A stretch of DNA of 64,000 nucleotides, taken from Paenibacillus tianjinensis (GTDB taxonomy: Bacteria; Bacillota; Bacilli; Paenibacillales; Paenibacillaceae). This document shows, one piece after another, positions 8,585-17,066 of this stretch. The first letter of the stretch is position 1. Each line of letters starts with the position of its first letter. The stretch lies in NCBI RefSeq assembly GCF_017086365.1, contig NZ_CP070969.1:3286001-3350000 (forward strand). Reading direction: 5' to 3'. The notes beneath the pieces are model-generated. The model made no database searches, was not told where the DNA came from, and saw nothing but the letters and a program-made list of their open reading frames with translations. Made by a program: the position numbers and the translations under genes.

Positions 8585-8712
8585 CCATTTGCACCAAGTC
8601 ATAAAAGATAATGAAAGTGATTCGAGGCCTGTACGGATAAAATGCTTTTTATGGGACAGAACACAGTTGTATCCGGTCTTTTTTTTAAAATATAAAATTG
8701 CTTTTACGTATA

Positions 8713-8737
8713 GTTAACATATTATTTATTATGTAAC
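8713..8737. repeat. Palindromic element GTTAACATA N8 TATGTAAC, copy 1
   Basis: GTTAACATA, eight bases, then TATGTAAC (one T short of the perfect mirror). It lies in an AT-rich gap after the HxlR gene and downstream of the WYL regulator. It shares arms and the 8-base spacing with the copies at 11111 and 11721. No other structure was seen in 8585-8800. Confidence 0.6.
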
Positions 8738-8800
8738 TTAAAAATATTTTCATAATAAAATATATAGCTCTGTTCCAGATAAATGGCGTATCTCGCCCTA

Positions 8801-9757
8801 TTACTGATACATTCGCTGATACTCCCCGATCCGCTCCTTTATATAAACTCTCACAGTCTGAGGCTCCAGAACCTCAGCATTGGCAGGCAGTGTAAATACT
8901 TTCTCACAGGCTTGCTCAAAACTATACATGTTCACTGTTACAATCTGCGAGATCCCTTCTTCCACAGTCTGGATGACCTCGAATTTTGCTGCAATCGCCT
9001 GTTCACCTTTATTCGTTCTGACAGTGACCGGATAATATTCCTCTGCCCTCCTGGATTGTTTAAAAGCTTCTTCCCCGCTCTTCCAATACATCTCCAAAGA
9101 GAAGCCAGCAGGCAGCTCATAATCCTCTTCGAGCAGCTGTACAGCGCTGGTCCGCTCACATTTAAATGTCCGCAGCGCCTTCGCGCTCTCGCAATAGGCC
9201 ACCAAATACCACTCCCCCTGCTTCACAACCAAACCGTAAGGCTGCAAGATACGCGTTGAGAGATCCCCGCTCACCTTACGATAATCCACTCTGACTTTGT
9301 ACCCTTTCCATAGCGCAGTGCGCAGCGTCTCTAGCCCAGGCAGTGCAGGATGTTCGCTCCACCACGGTGTATCATCGAAATAAAAGACATTTTTGGCCTT
9401 ACGGATATCCGCCTGATAAGGAGCGGGCAGCGTCTTTTCCAGTTTCAGCAGGGCATTATTCAGCTGGATGCGGGACTCACTCTGCCTGCCTGTATGGAAG
9501 CCCATACCTGTTAAATAAAGATGAATGACCTCGTCGCCATTCAATTGCCGCAGATTGAACGTATAACCTTCCATCAGGGATATGCCGCCATTCGGACCGG
9601 TTGAAGTAACCATTGGTATCCCCGCTTCCGCGAGTACATCTATATCTCTGTAAATAGAACGGACGGAGGTTTCGAGCACTGCCGCCAGCTCGCTGGCCTT
9701 CATCTTTCCCCTGGACTCGATGAGTAAGAGAATCGCAATCAATCGGTGCACACGCAC
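8801..9757 (-). CDS. YafY-type transcriptional regulator with HTH and WYL domains (318 aa)
   Basis: The N-terminal DeoR/HTH_11 domain (KMKASELAAVLETSVRSIYRDIDVLAEAG) is followed by the GGISL wing and a WYL ligand-binding region in the middle (VRVDYRKVSG, LQPYGLVVKQGEWYLVAYC), then the C-terminal WCX extension. GTG start at 9757 with GGAGGAGG upstream. Divergent from a Gfo/Idh/MocA oxidoreductase 114 bp away, which is a reasonable target. WYL domains sense small ligands or nucleic acids. The ligand is unknown here. Confidence 0.88.
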   Translation of the reverse strand: MRVHRLIAILLLIESRGKMKASELAAVLETSVRSIYRDIDVLAEAGIPMVTSTGPNGGISLMEGYTFNLRQLNGDEVIHLYLTGMGFHTGRQSESRIQLNNALLKLEKTLPAPYQADIRKAKNVFYFDDTPWWSEHPALPGLETLRTALWKGYKVRVDYRKVSGDLSTRILQPYGLVVKQGEWYLVAYCESAKALRTFKCERTSAVQLLEEDYELPAGFSLEMYWKSGEEAFKQSRRAEEYYPVTVRTNKGEQAIAAKFEVIQTVEEGISQIVTVNMYSFEQACEKVFTLPANAEVLEPQTVRVYIKERIGEYQRMYQ

Positions 9758-9871
9758 AGTTCTTCCTCCTCCGTTAAATTTTTCTGTATGTAGGTTTCAC
9801 TATTCTTGCCACTCTGCTGTCAACAATAAAAGTATAGTATGAAATGTATCAGAGAGAAGGAGTTGTTGTAA

Positions 9872-10819
9872 ATGAACATTGGCATATTAGGCACCGGATT
9901 CGGGGCATATCACGCCTCTATACTTAAGAAATTCCCGGAAATCGGGCGGATGGTCGTCTTCGGACGAAATGAATCCAAGCTGCACAAGTTACAGCAAGAA
10001 CTAGGTGTTGAGATCACTACCTCTATCGATAAGGTCATCCATGATCCCGGCCTTGATATCATTGATATTTGTCTGCCCTCCTCCTTACACAAACAGTACA
10101 CGTTGGATGCGCTTCAGGCAGGTAAACATGTATTTTGCGAAACTCCGGTCTGCTTGTCTGCTGAAGATGCCGCTGCAATGAAACATGCTGAAGAACAATC
10201 CGGTAAAAGCGTCCTCGTCAACCAGTTCATCAAATTTGATCCGCCCTATCAGTATCTGTATGAGTCGGCGGTGCAGGAGAAATACGGCAAGCTTCTTAAG
10301 GTACGTTTACTCCGGGAAACCGCTCCTTTATGGGGAGATTTAGGACTAAGCACCATAACTACGAATTTGATGATTCATGATCTGGATTTTGTAAGCTGGC
10401 TGTTAGGAGCGACCGCTCCATCCGGGGTATGGGGCAGTCAAGGCATACAAGATGGACAAGCAGTGGTAGAAGCTATTTTCAACAAAACCAATGTTTCAGC
10501 ACAAGTCATAGCTTCGTCGTTAATGCCGGCAGCCTATCCTTTTACAGTGGGCTATGAAGCTTATTTTGAACGGGCTAAACTGGAGTTTCATGAAAAAGAT
10601 GATATGCAGGGCGGTGTGGATATTGCACTTTATGAATACAGTGAAACCGGCAGACAAGAAATTGTCTTAGAGAAAGTTAATCCCTACGAGAAAAGTCTGC
10701 AGCATGCGCTGCAGTGTTTCAAAGACGGTTCGGAGTCCATTCTGTCGCTGAAACAGGCGCTGCTCTCTCTGAACACTGCGCTGGAGCTGAAAAGTCTCTT
10801 GGCTGTTCCTGCAAATTAA
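9872..10819 (+). CDS. Gfo/Idh/MocA-family oxidoreductase (315 aa)
   Basis: NAD(P)-dependent oxidoreductase. The Rossmann motif GILGTGFGAYHA is at residues 4-15, IIDICLPSSLHKQYTLDALQAGKHVFCETP follows, then the C-terminal alpha/beta domain with TTNLMIHDLDFVSWLLG. In most family members the second motif reads EKP, and its lysine takes part in catalysis. Here it is ETP, so the usual lysine is missing and activity may be altered or lost. The His-Asp in MIHDLD is kept. ATG start with AAGGAG. It is alone, opposite the WYL regulator. Confidence 0.87.
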   Translation: MNIGILGTGFGAYHASILKKFPEIGRMVVFGRNESKLHKLQQELGVEITTSIDKVIHDPGLDIIDICLPSSLHKQYTLDALQAGKHVFCETPVCLSAEDAAAMKHAEEQSGKSVLVNQFIKFDPPYQYLYESAVQEKYGKLLKVRLLRETAPLWGDLGLSTITTNLMIHDLDFVSWLLGATAPSGVWGSQGIQDGQAVVEAIFNKTNVSAQVIASSLMPAAYPFTVGYEAYFERAKLEFHEKDDMQGGVDIALYEYSETGRQEIVLEKVNPYEKSLQHALQCFKDGSESILSLKQALLSLNTALELKSLLAVPAN

Positions 10820-10897
10820 GCGTTTCGCGGTTGCGGATTGGCTAGACACTACGAATTTTTCGTATACGTCTGCGTTACGTAACTGTAAGTCTAATTT

Positions 10898-10920
10898 AGG
10901 GGGGCTGGCCCTCCCTTTTT
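10898..10920 (+). terminator. Terminator after the oxidoreductase gene
   Basis: AGGGGGGC and GCCCTCCC form a short GC-rich stem with a TG loop, followed by five T's. It closes the oxidoreductase unit. Confidence 0.55.
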
Positions 10921-11001
10921 CTGGTTTTATGGAAATAAGGTGGACTAGAGGTTGAGAGTATATGTGAAGTTATTGGAGGTGAGTGGATTTTTTGGTTTTA
11001 T

Positions 11002-11024
11002 TATTGTGAATTTTTCATATGTTG
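11002..11024. repeat. 23-bp repeat, copy 1 (second copy at 15139)
   Basis: A 23-base block starting TATTGTGAATTT and ending CATATGTTG is identical to 15139-15161. After one differing base both continue AATT. It lies in the 10820-11232 gap, which otherwise contains a terminator, a palindrome and the promoter of the next gene. Function not recognised. Confidence 0.55.
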
Positions 11025-11110
11025 TAATTGCATAAATAAGGCGTGAAATTTGATAGATATTCTAACGGATTTTGCTGCATAGCAAATTATCGTAATATGT
11101 CAAAAAATTT

Positions 11111-11136
11111 GTTTACATATCTTTTATTATGTTAAC
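11111..11136. repeat. Palindromic element GTTTACATA N8 TATGTTAAC, copy 2
   Basis: Arms GTTTACATA (11111-11119) and TATGTTAAC (11128-11136) with the same 8-base centre as the other copies and one mismatch. It lies about 60 bases upstream of the -10 of the following gene, a usual place for an operator or activator site. Confidence 0.65.
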
Positions 11137-11196
11137 TTTATGTTTACAGAATCTAACCTAGCCGTCCCTTAACATAGTGTTCCCTCTTTTTTTTGC

Positions 11197-11202
11197 TATA
11201 AT
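11197..11202 (+). promoter_or_regulatory. Extended -10 of the 131-aa gene
   Basis: TTGCTATAAT provides a perfect -10 with TGn extension 30 bases before the TTG start at 11233. The -35 region is poor, so an activator or the extended -10 may compensate. Confidence 0.55.
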
Positions 11203-11232
11203 CAGGTAAATAAGCTTAGGAGGGAATTATCA

Positions 11233-11628
11233 TTGAAGGATGACTCTACCATTCCGCCTGAACGAGATCCATATCATGAAGTTATGCGCCCGCCAACGGA
11301 CAATCCCTGCTGCTATATGCACATACCTCCGCGTATGGAGCCTGATAACATTGACTGGTACATTGAACCAATGACATTCGAGACGCAGCATGAAGCCTTT
11401 GAATGGATTTCCAGCGGTCCTTATAATGAAATAGGCTATCTTTATACCGGATATCAGACAACGGATGAAAAACTGGCTAACATCCTGCTATTTGAGCTCG
11501 TCAGAAGCAATACACTCCACGGTCCGCGTTTTCAGGTCCAGGCTGACTACGAATTCCTGAGTACAGGACTGCTCTATAAAGTATGGGTTACTCCGCTTGC
11601 TGAGCCTGATGCTGAAGAGAAAGCTTGA
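11233..11628 (+). CDS. Conserved-looking hypothetical protein (131 aa)
   Basis: I do not recognise this protein. It starts with TTG at 11233 behind AGGAGGG. It is acidic and soluble, with no signal peptide or membrane segment. The N-terminus is Pro-rich (PPERDPYHEVMRPPTDNP) with a Cys-Cys pair (CCYMHIPP). A central aromatic stretch and an alternating pattern suggest a small alpha/beta fold. The gene stands alone between two copies of the palindromic element, the second of them downstream, which may mark shared regulation. Confidence 0.65.
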   Translation: MKDDSTIPPERDPYHEVMRPPTDNPCCYMHIPPRMEPDNIDWYIEPMTFETQHEAFEWISSGPYNEIGYLYTGYQTTDEKLANILLFELVRSNTLHGPRFQVQADYEFLSTGLLYKVWVTPLAEPDAEEKA

Positions 11629-11720
11629 GTAATTTATGTTTGGAGCCAGCTATCCGCCGGGCACTAAGCTCGATAACCGCTTGATTGCCACTCGTAATCT
11701 TTGGCGGTATTTATATACAA

Positions 11721-11746
11721 GTTAACATAATATATAATATGTTAAC
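11721..11746. repeat. Palindromic element GTTAACATA N8 TATGTTAAC, copy 3 (perfect)
   Basis: Perfect 9-bp arms (11721-11729 and 11738-11746) around 8 A/T bases. It lies in the 11629-11941 gap, which has no gene and no other structure I can support. The gap is between a rightward gene and the 3' end of a leftward one, so this copy is not in an obvious promoter. Confidence 0.7.
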
Positions 11747-11941
11747 TTATTGCTTATGGCTATGCTATCTTATCTTTTAAGATACATTTGAACAGCAAAT
11801 AACTGCAGTATAAATAAAACATCCTGAGCAACGGGTAACGTGCCCCCATAGGCAGGGCATACAGGGAGTATTACATCTCCGCTAAAGGTATATTTTCCGG
11901 CCATTTAGCTAATGTATAGCTTCCCACTCTGCCCTGACGTA

Positions 11942-12451
11942 CTAGTTTTTGAGCTTAGTGGCGCTCTCCGTACTGAAATATTGGCTTGGATTCCCCTGTT
12001 TCGGGTTGAAGCGCTCCTTAAATTCCCCATTCGTATACGCTCCAATAACCCGATGCCAGAAATTACGGGCAGGTGTATTAGCGCGGATCTGCGACACCTT
12101 CCAGTCACCGGGAAACATATCGAACAATCGGTGTGCCGCCCAGGTGCCCACCCCGCTCCGGCGGTATTTTTGCAGCACAAAAAATTCTGTCATATAAAAC
12201 TGCCCTTCAGGATTACGCAGCAGACGGTCCACCAGGGCGAATCCGGCGATATTGCCATCCGCGGTAAACAGATAAGCGAATTTATTGTTACCGCTGTTCC
12301 AGTAAGCTTCTAGACCCGGATAGGACGGAAAATTACCGTCACGGTCTACCTCAAGCTCCAGATACCGGGTGAAATCATATAAATAAAACTGCATCAGTCT
12401 GCTGATTATCTGTCTATTCTCCTTGGGAACCAATTCGATTCCAAGTTCCAT
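11942..12451 (-). CDS. GNAT-family N-acetyltransferase (169 aa)
   Basis: Acetyl-CoA-dependent acyltransferase. The A motif is seen as EFFVLQKYRRSGVGTWAAHRLF, giving the R/Q-x-x-G-x-G/A pyrophosphate loop, preceded by AGFALVDR and followed by a short C-terminal strand. The ATG at 12451 has GAGGTG 6 bases upstream. An upstream GTG that overlaps that ribosome site is rejected. It stands alone. The acceptor substrate is unknown, as usual for the family. Confidence 0.87.
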   Translation of the reverse strand: MELGIELVPKENRQIISRLMQFYLYDFTRYLELEVDRDGNFPSYPGLEAYWNSGNNKFAYLFTADGNIAGFALVDRLLRNPEGQFYMTEFFVLQKYRRSGVGTWAAHRLFDMFPGDWKVSQIRANTPARNFWHRVIGAYTNGEFKERFNPKQGNPSQYFSTESATKLKN

Positions 12452-12611
12452 TAGGTTCACCTCAACGATTCACATTTTACTTCACATCATATAACTTTGT
12501 CCCCTCGGGGGCAAGGTCAGTGCGTACACCACCATTCCCTGCCAGCTGCGAAACATGATAAGATAGACAGACACCCATATTCGCGCATCCTTACAGCATA
12601 CTAAGAAAAAG

Positions 12612-13703
12612 GTGATTGTCATCAGCATTCAAAAGAACAGCGACCGCAAAAATCTTGATCAAAGGCTGCATCTCATGCCGTGGTTTGTTCAGCAATTCAT
12701 AGACTATAAACGTCCTGATCTGTCCCCCTCTACCCTTCTGGAATACATCCGTGATTATGAATCATTTTTCGGCTGGTTAAGGGCTGAGGGTCTATCTACT
12801 GCGGACAGCATTGCTAATATCACCCTGCTCGATCTGGAAACGCTGCATATGGATAGTATCACAGGCTACCGCCTGCATTTGACAACACGTGCCGAAGGGA
12901 CTAATACCCGGGTGACAGTCTCCCGTAAGCTCTCTGCCCTGCGCTCCCTGTTCCATTATCTCAGCCAGATTGCCGAAGATGAGAATTTCTACCCGCTGCT
13001 GAAGCGTAATATTATGGCCAAGGTAGAGATCAAGCGGATTCATAAGCCCAAGGATACCGCTGCCAAGCTTAAAGGAAAAATCCTGGAGGATGAGGAGCTG
13101 CTGGAGTTCGTCGGCTATATCTATGAAGGCTATGGACGGGATGTAGAAGCCAATAAGCAGGCTTATTATTCCTTTCAGCTGAACCGTGAACGGGATGCCT
13201 GTATCGCCAGTCTGATTCTGAACTCCGGGCTTCGTGTATCCGAGGTAGTCAATTTGAACGTCGATGACCTGGATATTAATAATAAGCTGCTCTATGTATA
13301 CCGCAAAGGGAATAACGATGAAACCTTCAAGACACCGGTTTATTTCCGTGAGCAGGCTAAAGACGATCTTGCGCTCTATTTAAGTCTCCGCCAGACACGC
13401 TACAAAACGCCAAAACGGGAAAAGGCCCTGTTCATTGCTCTCCCAAACGGCAGCCAGGAAGGCAAACGGATGACTAAACGGGCCATCCAGGAGATGATCA
13501 TCAAATATGCCAAACGGTTTGGCAAACCTTATTTAACGGTTCATAAGCTGCGCCATTCATTCGCTACAGACTATTATCTGCAAAATGATATCTACAAAAC
13601 CAAAGAGCAGCTTGGACATGCCTCCACAGAAACTACTGAGGTCTATGCCCATCTTACAGACAAAACGATGTCTGAAGCGATTGAGCGGCGTGTGGAAAGC
13701 TGA
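12612..13703 (+). CDS. xerS: Tyrosine recombinase XerS-like (363 aa)
   Basis: Phage-integrase-family recombinase of XerS type, which resolves chromosome dimers in some Firmicutes. The N-terminal SAM-like DNA-binding domain covers about residues 20-150. The catalytic set is complete: Arg208 (SGLRVSE), Lys232 (YRKGN), His311 and Arg314 (HKLRHSFAT), His336 (LGHAS) and Tyr345 (EVYAHL). The unbroken chromosomal context, without att-like repeats or cargo, argues against a mobile-element integrase. The start is uncertain: the GTG at 12612 sits inside the AAAGGTG ribosome site. A start a few codons downstream would use a non-standard ATT or ATC. Confidence 0.85.
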   Translation: MIVISIQKNSDRKNLDQRLHLMPWFVQQFIDYKRPDLSPSTLLEYIRDYESFFGWLRAEGLSTADSIANITLLDLETLHMDSITGYRLHLTTRAEGTNTRVTVSRKLSALRSLFHYLSQIAEDENFYPLLKRNIMAKVEIKRIHKPKDTAAKLKGKILEDEELLEFVGYIYEGYGRDVEANKQAYYSFQLNRERDACIASLILNSGLRVSEVVNLNVDDLDINNKLLYVYRKGNNDETFKTPVYFREQAKDDLALYLSLRQTRYKTPKREKALFIALPNGSQEGKRMTKRAIQEMIIKYAKRFGKPYLTVHKLRHSFATDYYLQNDIYKTKEQLGHASTETTEVYAHLTDKTMSEAIERRVES

Positions 13704-13751
13704 TTATCTTATGTATTACATCTAAATACTTAGTAATGGAGGGAGTTTCTC

Positions 13752-14621
13752 TTGTCTGAGACTCAAGACTATTCAACTTTTTCAGCGGCTGAACTGCCGC
13801 ATAATCTGCGTGCAGACTGCGAGCAGTGCTTCGGGTTATGCTGTGCCGCCCTGCCCTTTGCCGTTTCGGCCGACTTTGCCATGGACAAAGCAGCAGGCCA
13901 GCCCTGCCACAATCTGCAGGCGGATTTTCGCTGCGGGATACATACCCGGCTCCGGGAGACGGGTTTTCGAGGATGTACGGTGTATGACTGTTTCGGTGCA
14001 GGACAACAGGTATCCAAGGTCACCTATGGCGGTGTCGACTGGCATCAGGCTCCGGGCACTGCGTCCCAGATGTTTGAAGTTTTCCCGGTCATGCGGCAGC
14101 TTCATGAATTACTGTGGTATTTAACTGAAGCACTGGGCTGGCCTGCGGCGGGTCCCATTCAGCATGGACTGGCTGATATGCTGAAAAAGACAGAACAGCT
14201 CACCATGCTCCCGCCTGAGGCGCTGCTGGAGCTGAATGTTGGGGCCCACCGCGGTGAAGTTAATGAACTGCTGCTGCGGGCAAGCGAGCTTACCCGGGAG
14301 GCAGTTCGCCGCAACCTGAAGCAACAACCAAAACGCCAGAAAAACTACGGCCGCGGTGCCGACCTGATTGGAGCCAGGTTAAAAGGTGCCGATCTGCGCT
14401 GCGTAAGCCTGCGGGGTGCCTATCTCATTGCTGCCGATCTGAGCGGTGCAGATTTGCGGGCGGCCGACCTGATCGGTGCGGATTTCCGGGATACGAATAT
14501 CTGCGGTGCCGACCTTTCTTCCAGCCTGTTCCTCACCCAGTTCCAGATTAATACGGCTAAAGGAGATGCCTCCACAAAGCTTCCTGCAAGACTCACTGCT
14601 CCTACCCACTGGCTTGATTAG
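13752..14621 (+). CDS. Cys-rich N-domain plus pentapeptide-repeat protein (289 aa)
   Basis: Two parts are visible. The first about 85 residues are Cys-rich (CEQCFGLCC, CHNL, CGIH, GCTVYDCFG), like a metal or iron-sulphur site. The C-terminal part (about residues 197-260) has tandem pentapeptide repeats of the A(D/N)Lxx type (GADLIGARLKGADLR, then LSGADLRAADLIGADF), which form a right-handed beta-helix. TTG start behind GGAGGGAG, 48 bp after xerS, possibly co-transcribed with it. Pentapeptide proteins can protect gyrase by DNA mimicry, but this one has only about ten repeats and its role is unknown. Confidence 0.85.
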   Translation: MSETQDYSTFSAAELPHNLRADCEQCFGLCCAALPFAVSADFAMDKAAGQPCHNLQADFRCGIHTRLRETGFRGCTVYDCFGAGQQVSKVTYGGVDWHQAPGTASQMFEVFPVMRQLHELLWYLTEALGWPAAGPIQHGLADMLKKTEQLTMLPPEALLELNVGAHRGEVNELLLRASELTREAVRRNLKQQPKRQKNYGRGADLIGARLKGADLRCVSLRGAYLIAADLSGADLRAADLIGADFRDTNICGADLSSSLFLTQFQINTAKGDASTKLPARLTAPTHWLD

Positions 14622-14659
14622 AGAGTTGGATAAACCGAAGGTCTCCGTTAAGACCGCAC

Positions 14660-15001
14660 TTATTCAACCACGATCCGGTCACCTTTGCTTGGAGGCGTAG
14701 AAATGACCAGGAATTCAACTTCTGCGCCTGAGGTATTGAACATCTGATGCGGCACCAATGGATGAACCTCGATTCCCTCTTGCGGGTTAAGCAGAATTTC
14801 CGTACCCGCTATTTCGAGAGTAGCAGTACCTGAGAGTACAAAGAAAAATTGCCGGGCCTGCTGATGATAATGCTTCACTTCCGCCGTGTTTGCGGGCATT
14901 CTTTCATGAATTACACTCAGATTATTATTTTTAACTAGGTGCCAGCCGTCGCATAGATCTCCCCATGTATAGTGTTCCGCATTCTGCTTGCTTATTTTCA
15001 T
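14660..15001 (-). CDS. Single-domain cupin protein (113 aa)
   Basis: Small beta-barrel cupin. Motif 1 is seen in ANTAEVKHYHQQARQFFFVLSG, with the metal-ligand His, His and Glu positions partly kept (HYHQ, then Q in place of the usual E). Motif 2 appears as EVHPLVPHQMFN. No enzymatic partner domain. ATG start with GGAG 12 bases upstream. It converges on the pentapeptide gene. Function cannot be assigned beyond the fold. Confidence 0.82.
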   Translation of the reverse strand: MKISKQNAEHYTWGDLCDGWHLVKNNNLSVIHERMPANTAEVKHYHQQARQFFFVLSGTATLEIAGTEILLNPQEGIEVHPLVPHQMFNTSGAEVEFLVISTPPSKGDRIVVE

Positions 15002-15138
15002 CTCGTTCGATCTCTCCCGTTGTTCTGCTTTGTTTATAGGCGCCGCTGCTCTTGTACCCGAGTAACGGCTCCGCCCCTCCTTTAGACTTGTCTTATAAAA
15101 AGTATCAATTCAGCAGCAAGCTGATTTTTTGACTGCTC

Positions 15139-15161
15139 TATTGTGAATTTTTCATATGTTG
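15139..15161. repeat. 23-bp repeat, copy 2
   Basis: Identical to 11002-11024. The minus-strand mobB stop codon (TGA, 15154-15152) lies inside this copy. Confidence 0.5.
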
Positions 15162-15802
15162 AAATTCTGAAAACTAGATCGTTGTTCCCACAAAAGGTTG
15201 GCAATTCCTTCACTATCGTTGATGCTAAAGAGCTTATCATGCCAATTTTCTGCGATGGCGACCTGCTCCATCGTCTCCCAGACAGCGATTGCTGCGATAT
15301 TGCTCACCTGGTTGAGCAGGCTTCGATCCTCATCGCTATGCAAAAGCACAATTTTGGGATACGCTTCCTGCTTGAATCCTTCAACGATTACATAATCATA
15401 GCCGGAGAAATCAGCAATCAGCTCGGATAAGCTGGAGCTCCGCTCTTTAATCACAGAAGTCCGGGTATTATTCGTTATAGCAACCGCTGCCGCACCAGCC
15501 TGACGCTGTTTCCAGGTATCTGTTCCGTGATGATCCATATCATAAGTATGGGCATCATGTTTGATGACAGCGACACTGTAGCCCCTTTGCTTCAGCAAAG
15601 GAATCACAGCACAAATCAGCGTCGTTTTACCGCTGTTCTTATAACCGACAATCTGGCAAACTGCCGGCAGTTGAATATTTGCCCGCTGTCCGCTGTTCCG
15701 CTGCCCTGTACTAGCGGTATTTCCCCGAAGTCTTGTCCTTCTCCCAACTCGTCTCATTCTGCTTTGCCGGCCCTCCATCCCTGCTCTACCCAACAATCTC
15801 AC
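15152..15802 (-). CDS. mobB: Molybdopterin-guanine dinucleotide biosynthesis protein MobB (up to 216 aa)
   Basis: P-loop GTPase that assists MobA in attaching GMP to molybdopterin. Seen: VCQIVGYKNSGKTTL (Walker A), IKHDAHTYDMDHHGTDTWKQRQAGA (the MobB HD..G.DTW signature) and YVIVEGFK. The N-terminal 47 residues before the P-loop are Arg-rich and low in complexity, longer than usual. The GTG at 15802 overlaps moeA by 17 bp. In-frame ATGs at 15778 and 15757 are alternative starts, the last with GGAGGG upstream. Downstream of moeA in the same operon. Confidence 0.88.
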   Translation of the reverse strand: MRLLGRAGMEGRQSRMRRVGRRTRLRGNTASTGQRNSGQRANIQLPAVCQIVGYKNSGKTTLICAVIPLLKQRGYSVAVIKHDAHTYDMDHHGTDTWKQRQAGAAAVAITNNTRTSVIKERSSSLSELIADFSGYDYVIVEGFKQEAYPKIVLLHSDEDRSLLNQVSNIAAIAVWETMEQVAIAENWHDKLFSINDSEGIANLLWEQRSSFQNFNI

Positions 15803-17066
15803 CAGGCAATTTCAATATCTTCACCCGATCCCCTGCCGCCAGTCCGCGTGCTTCCGGAGGGACGATGATCAGACAGTCACTGTCTTTAATCGTTACCATG
15901 ACTGACGATTCATCGATTCCCGCGGGATAGGCGTAAATGCTGCCGTCACGGATTTCCAGCCGGGCACGTACAAACCGGGTATAGTTGTTCACTTTGGTAT
16001 AATCCGCACCCATAAACGCGGTCCATTCCGGTAAAAGCGGCTGCGCTGCTCCTAGCATCAGTGAAATAACCGGCCGGGCAAAAAGCTGAAATCCGACAAA
16101 ACAAGCCCCCGGATTACCGGATAGTGCCAGCAGTAGCTTCCCGCCACGCACTGCAGCTGTCGTGACGCTTCCCGGGCGCATGGTTACTTTGTTAAAGAGC
16201 ATTTCTCCTGTTTTTTCCCGGACCAGATCGCCCATAATGTCATAATCGCCAACAGACACTCCACCTGTTGTAATGACGAGATCATGCGTTTCCAGCGCCA
16301 TCTGCACCTTACTGCGGGCCAGCTCCAGGTCGTCAGCGATCGCTCCAAGCATCACTGCCTCACCTCCGGCCTCACGCACGAGGGCTTCCAGCATCGGTGA
16401 ATTGCTGTTGCGGACTTTACCGGGCTGAAGCGGTTCATCTACCGCCAAAAGCTCAGACCCGGTTGCAAAAATCGCTATCTTCGGCCGGCGATGCACCTTC
16501 ACCATGTGAATCCCAAAAGCAGCCAGCACTGCGATATCACCCGCAGCTATTAAACGGCCTGCCGGCAGCACCAGCTGACCTTCCTTCAATTCAAAGCCGC
16601 GCGGTGTGATGTTGCTTCCTGCCAGCTGCGGTTTACGGAGTAAGACGAAGGTCTTCCCGTCCCTATCTCTGCTTTCTGTAATTTCTATCATTACCACTGC
16701 ATCAGCACCTTCCGGCACCTGAGCTCCGGTCATAATGCGTGCAGCGGTTCCGGGGGTAAGATCTGCTGATGGTACAGCTCCGCATGGAATGTTATCTATG
16801 ACTTCCAGCCATACCGGATTCTCTGCATTACACTCCTGAGTATCTGCGGCGATAATTGCGAATCCATCCATACCTGAACGGTTAAATGCCGGAAACGGAT
16901 GCGGGGCGTTGACCGGTTCAGCCAAATAACGTCCGCAGCTTTGGCTAAGCGGTACCTCTTCTATCCCAAGCACTTTTGCATATTGCATTACCCGGGCTTG
17001 CGCTTCCTTCACCTGTATCGCTTTACGCTGAAATTTATGATCCTGCATATTATCTCTATTATTCAT
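15786..17066 (-). CDS. moeA: Molybdopterin molybdenumtransferase MoeA (426 aa)
   Basis: Inserts molybdate into adenylylated molybdopterin, the last common step of Moco synthesis. Seen: GRYLAEPVNAPHPFPAFNRSGMDGFA, PCGAVPSADLTPGTAARIMTGAQVPEGADAV, the MoaB-like core TTGGVSVGDYDIM, and SGNPGACFVGFQLF, ending in the C-terminal MoeA domain IV. The ATG at 17066 has GGAGG 5 bases upstream, better than the ATG at 17078. Operon with mobB. No other Moco or molybdoenzyme genes are in the window. Confidence 0.93.
   Translation of the reverse strand: MNNRDNMQDHKFQRKAIQVKEAQARVMQYAKVLGIEEVPLSQSCGRYLAEPVNAPHPFPAFNRSGMDGFAIIAADTQECNAENPVWLEVIDNIPCGAVPSADLTPGTAARIMTGAQVPEGADAVVMIEITESRDRDGKTFVLLRKPQLAGSNITPRGFELKEGQLVLPAGRLIAAGDIAVLAAFGIHMVKVHRRPKIAIFATGSELLAVDEPLQPGKVRNSNSPMLEALVREAGGEAVMLGAIADDLELARSKVQMALETHDLVITTGGVSVGDYDIMGDLVREKTGEMLFNKVTMRPGSVTTAAVRGGKLLLALSGNPGACFVGFQLFARPVISLMLGAAQPLLPEWTAFMGADYTKVNNYTRFVRARLEIRDGSIYAYPAGIDESSVMVTIKDSDCLIIVPPEARGLAAGDRVKILKLPGEIVG

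Noticed and set aside
11820..11900. Possible riboswitch in the 11629-11941 gap (GC-rich stretch with CCCC and GGGC)
   Set aside because: No known riboswitch core or downstream gene in the right direction. The next gene is on the opposite strand and ends there.
12500..12520. CCCCTCGGGGG hairpin before xerS
   Set aside because: The short stem has too small a loop and no T tract. Not supportable as a terminator.
12612..13703. XerS gene as integrase of a genomic island
   Set aside because: No att-like repeats, tRNA gene or cargo genes nearby, and the protein fits XerS in length and motifs.
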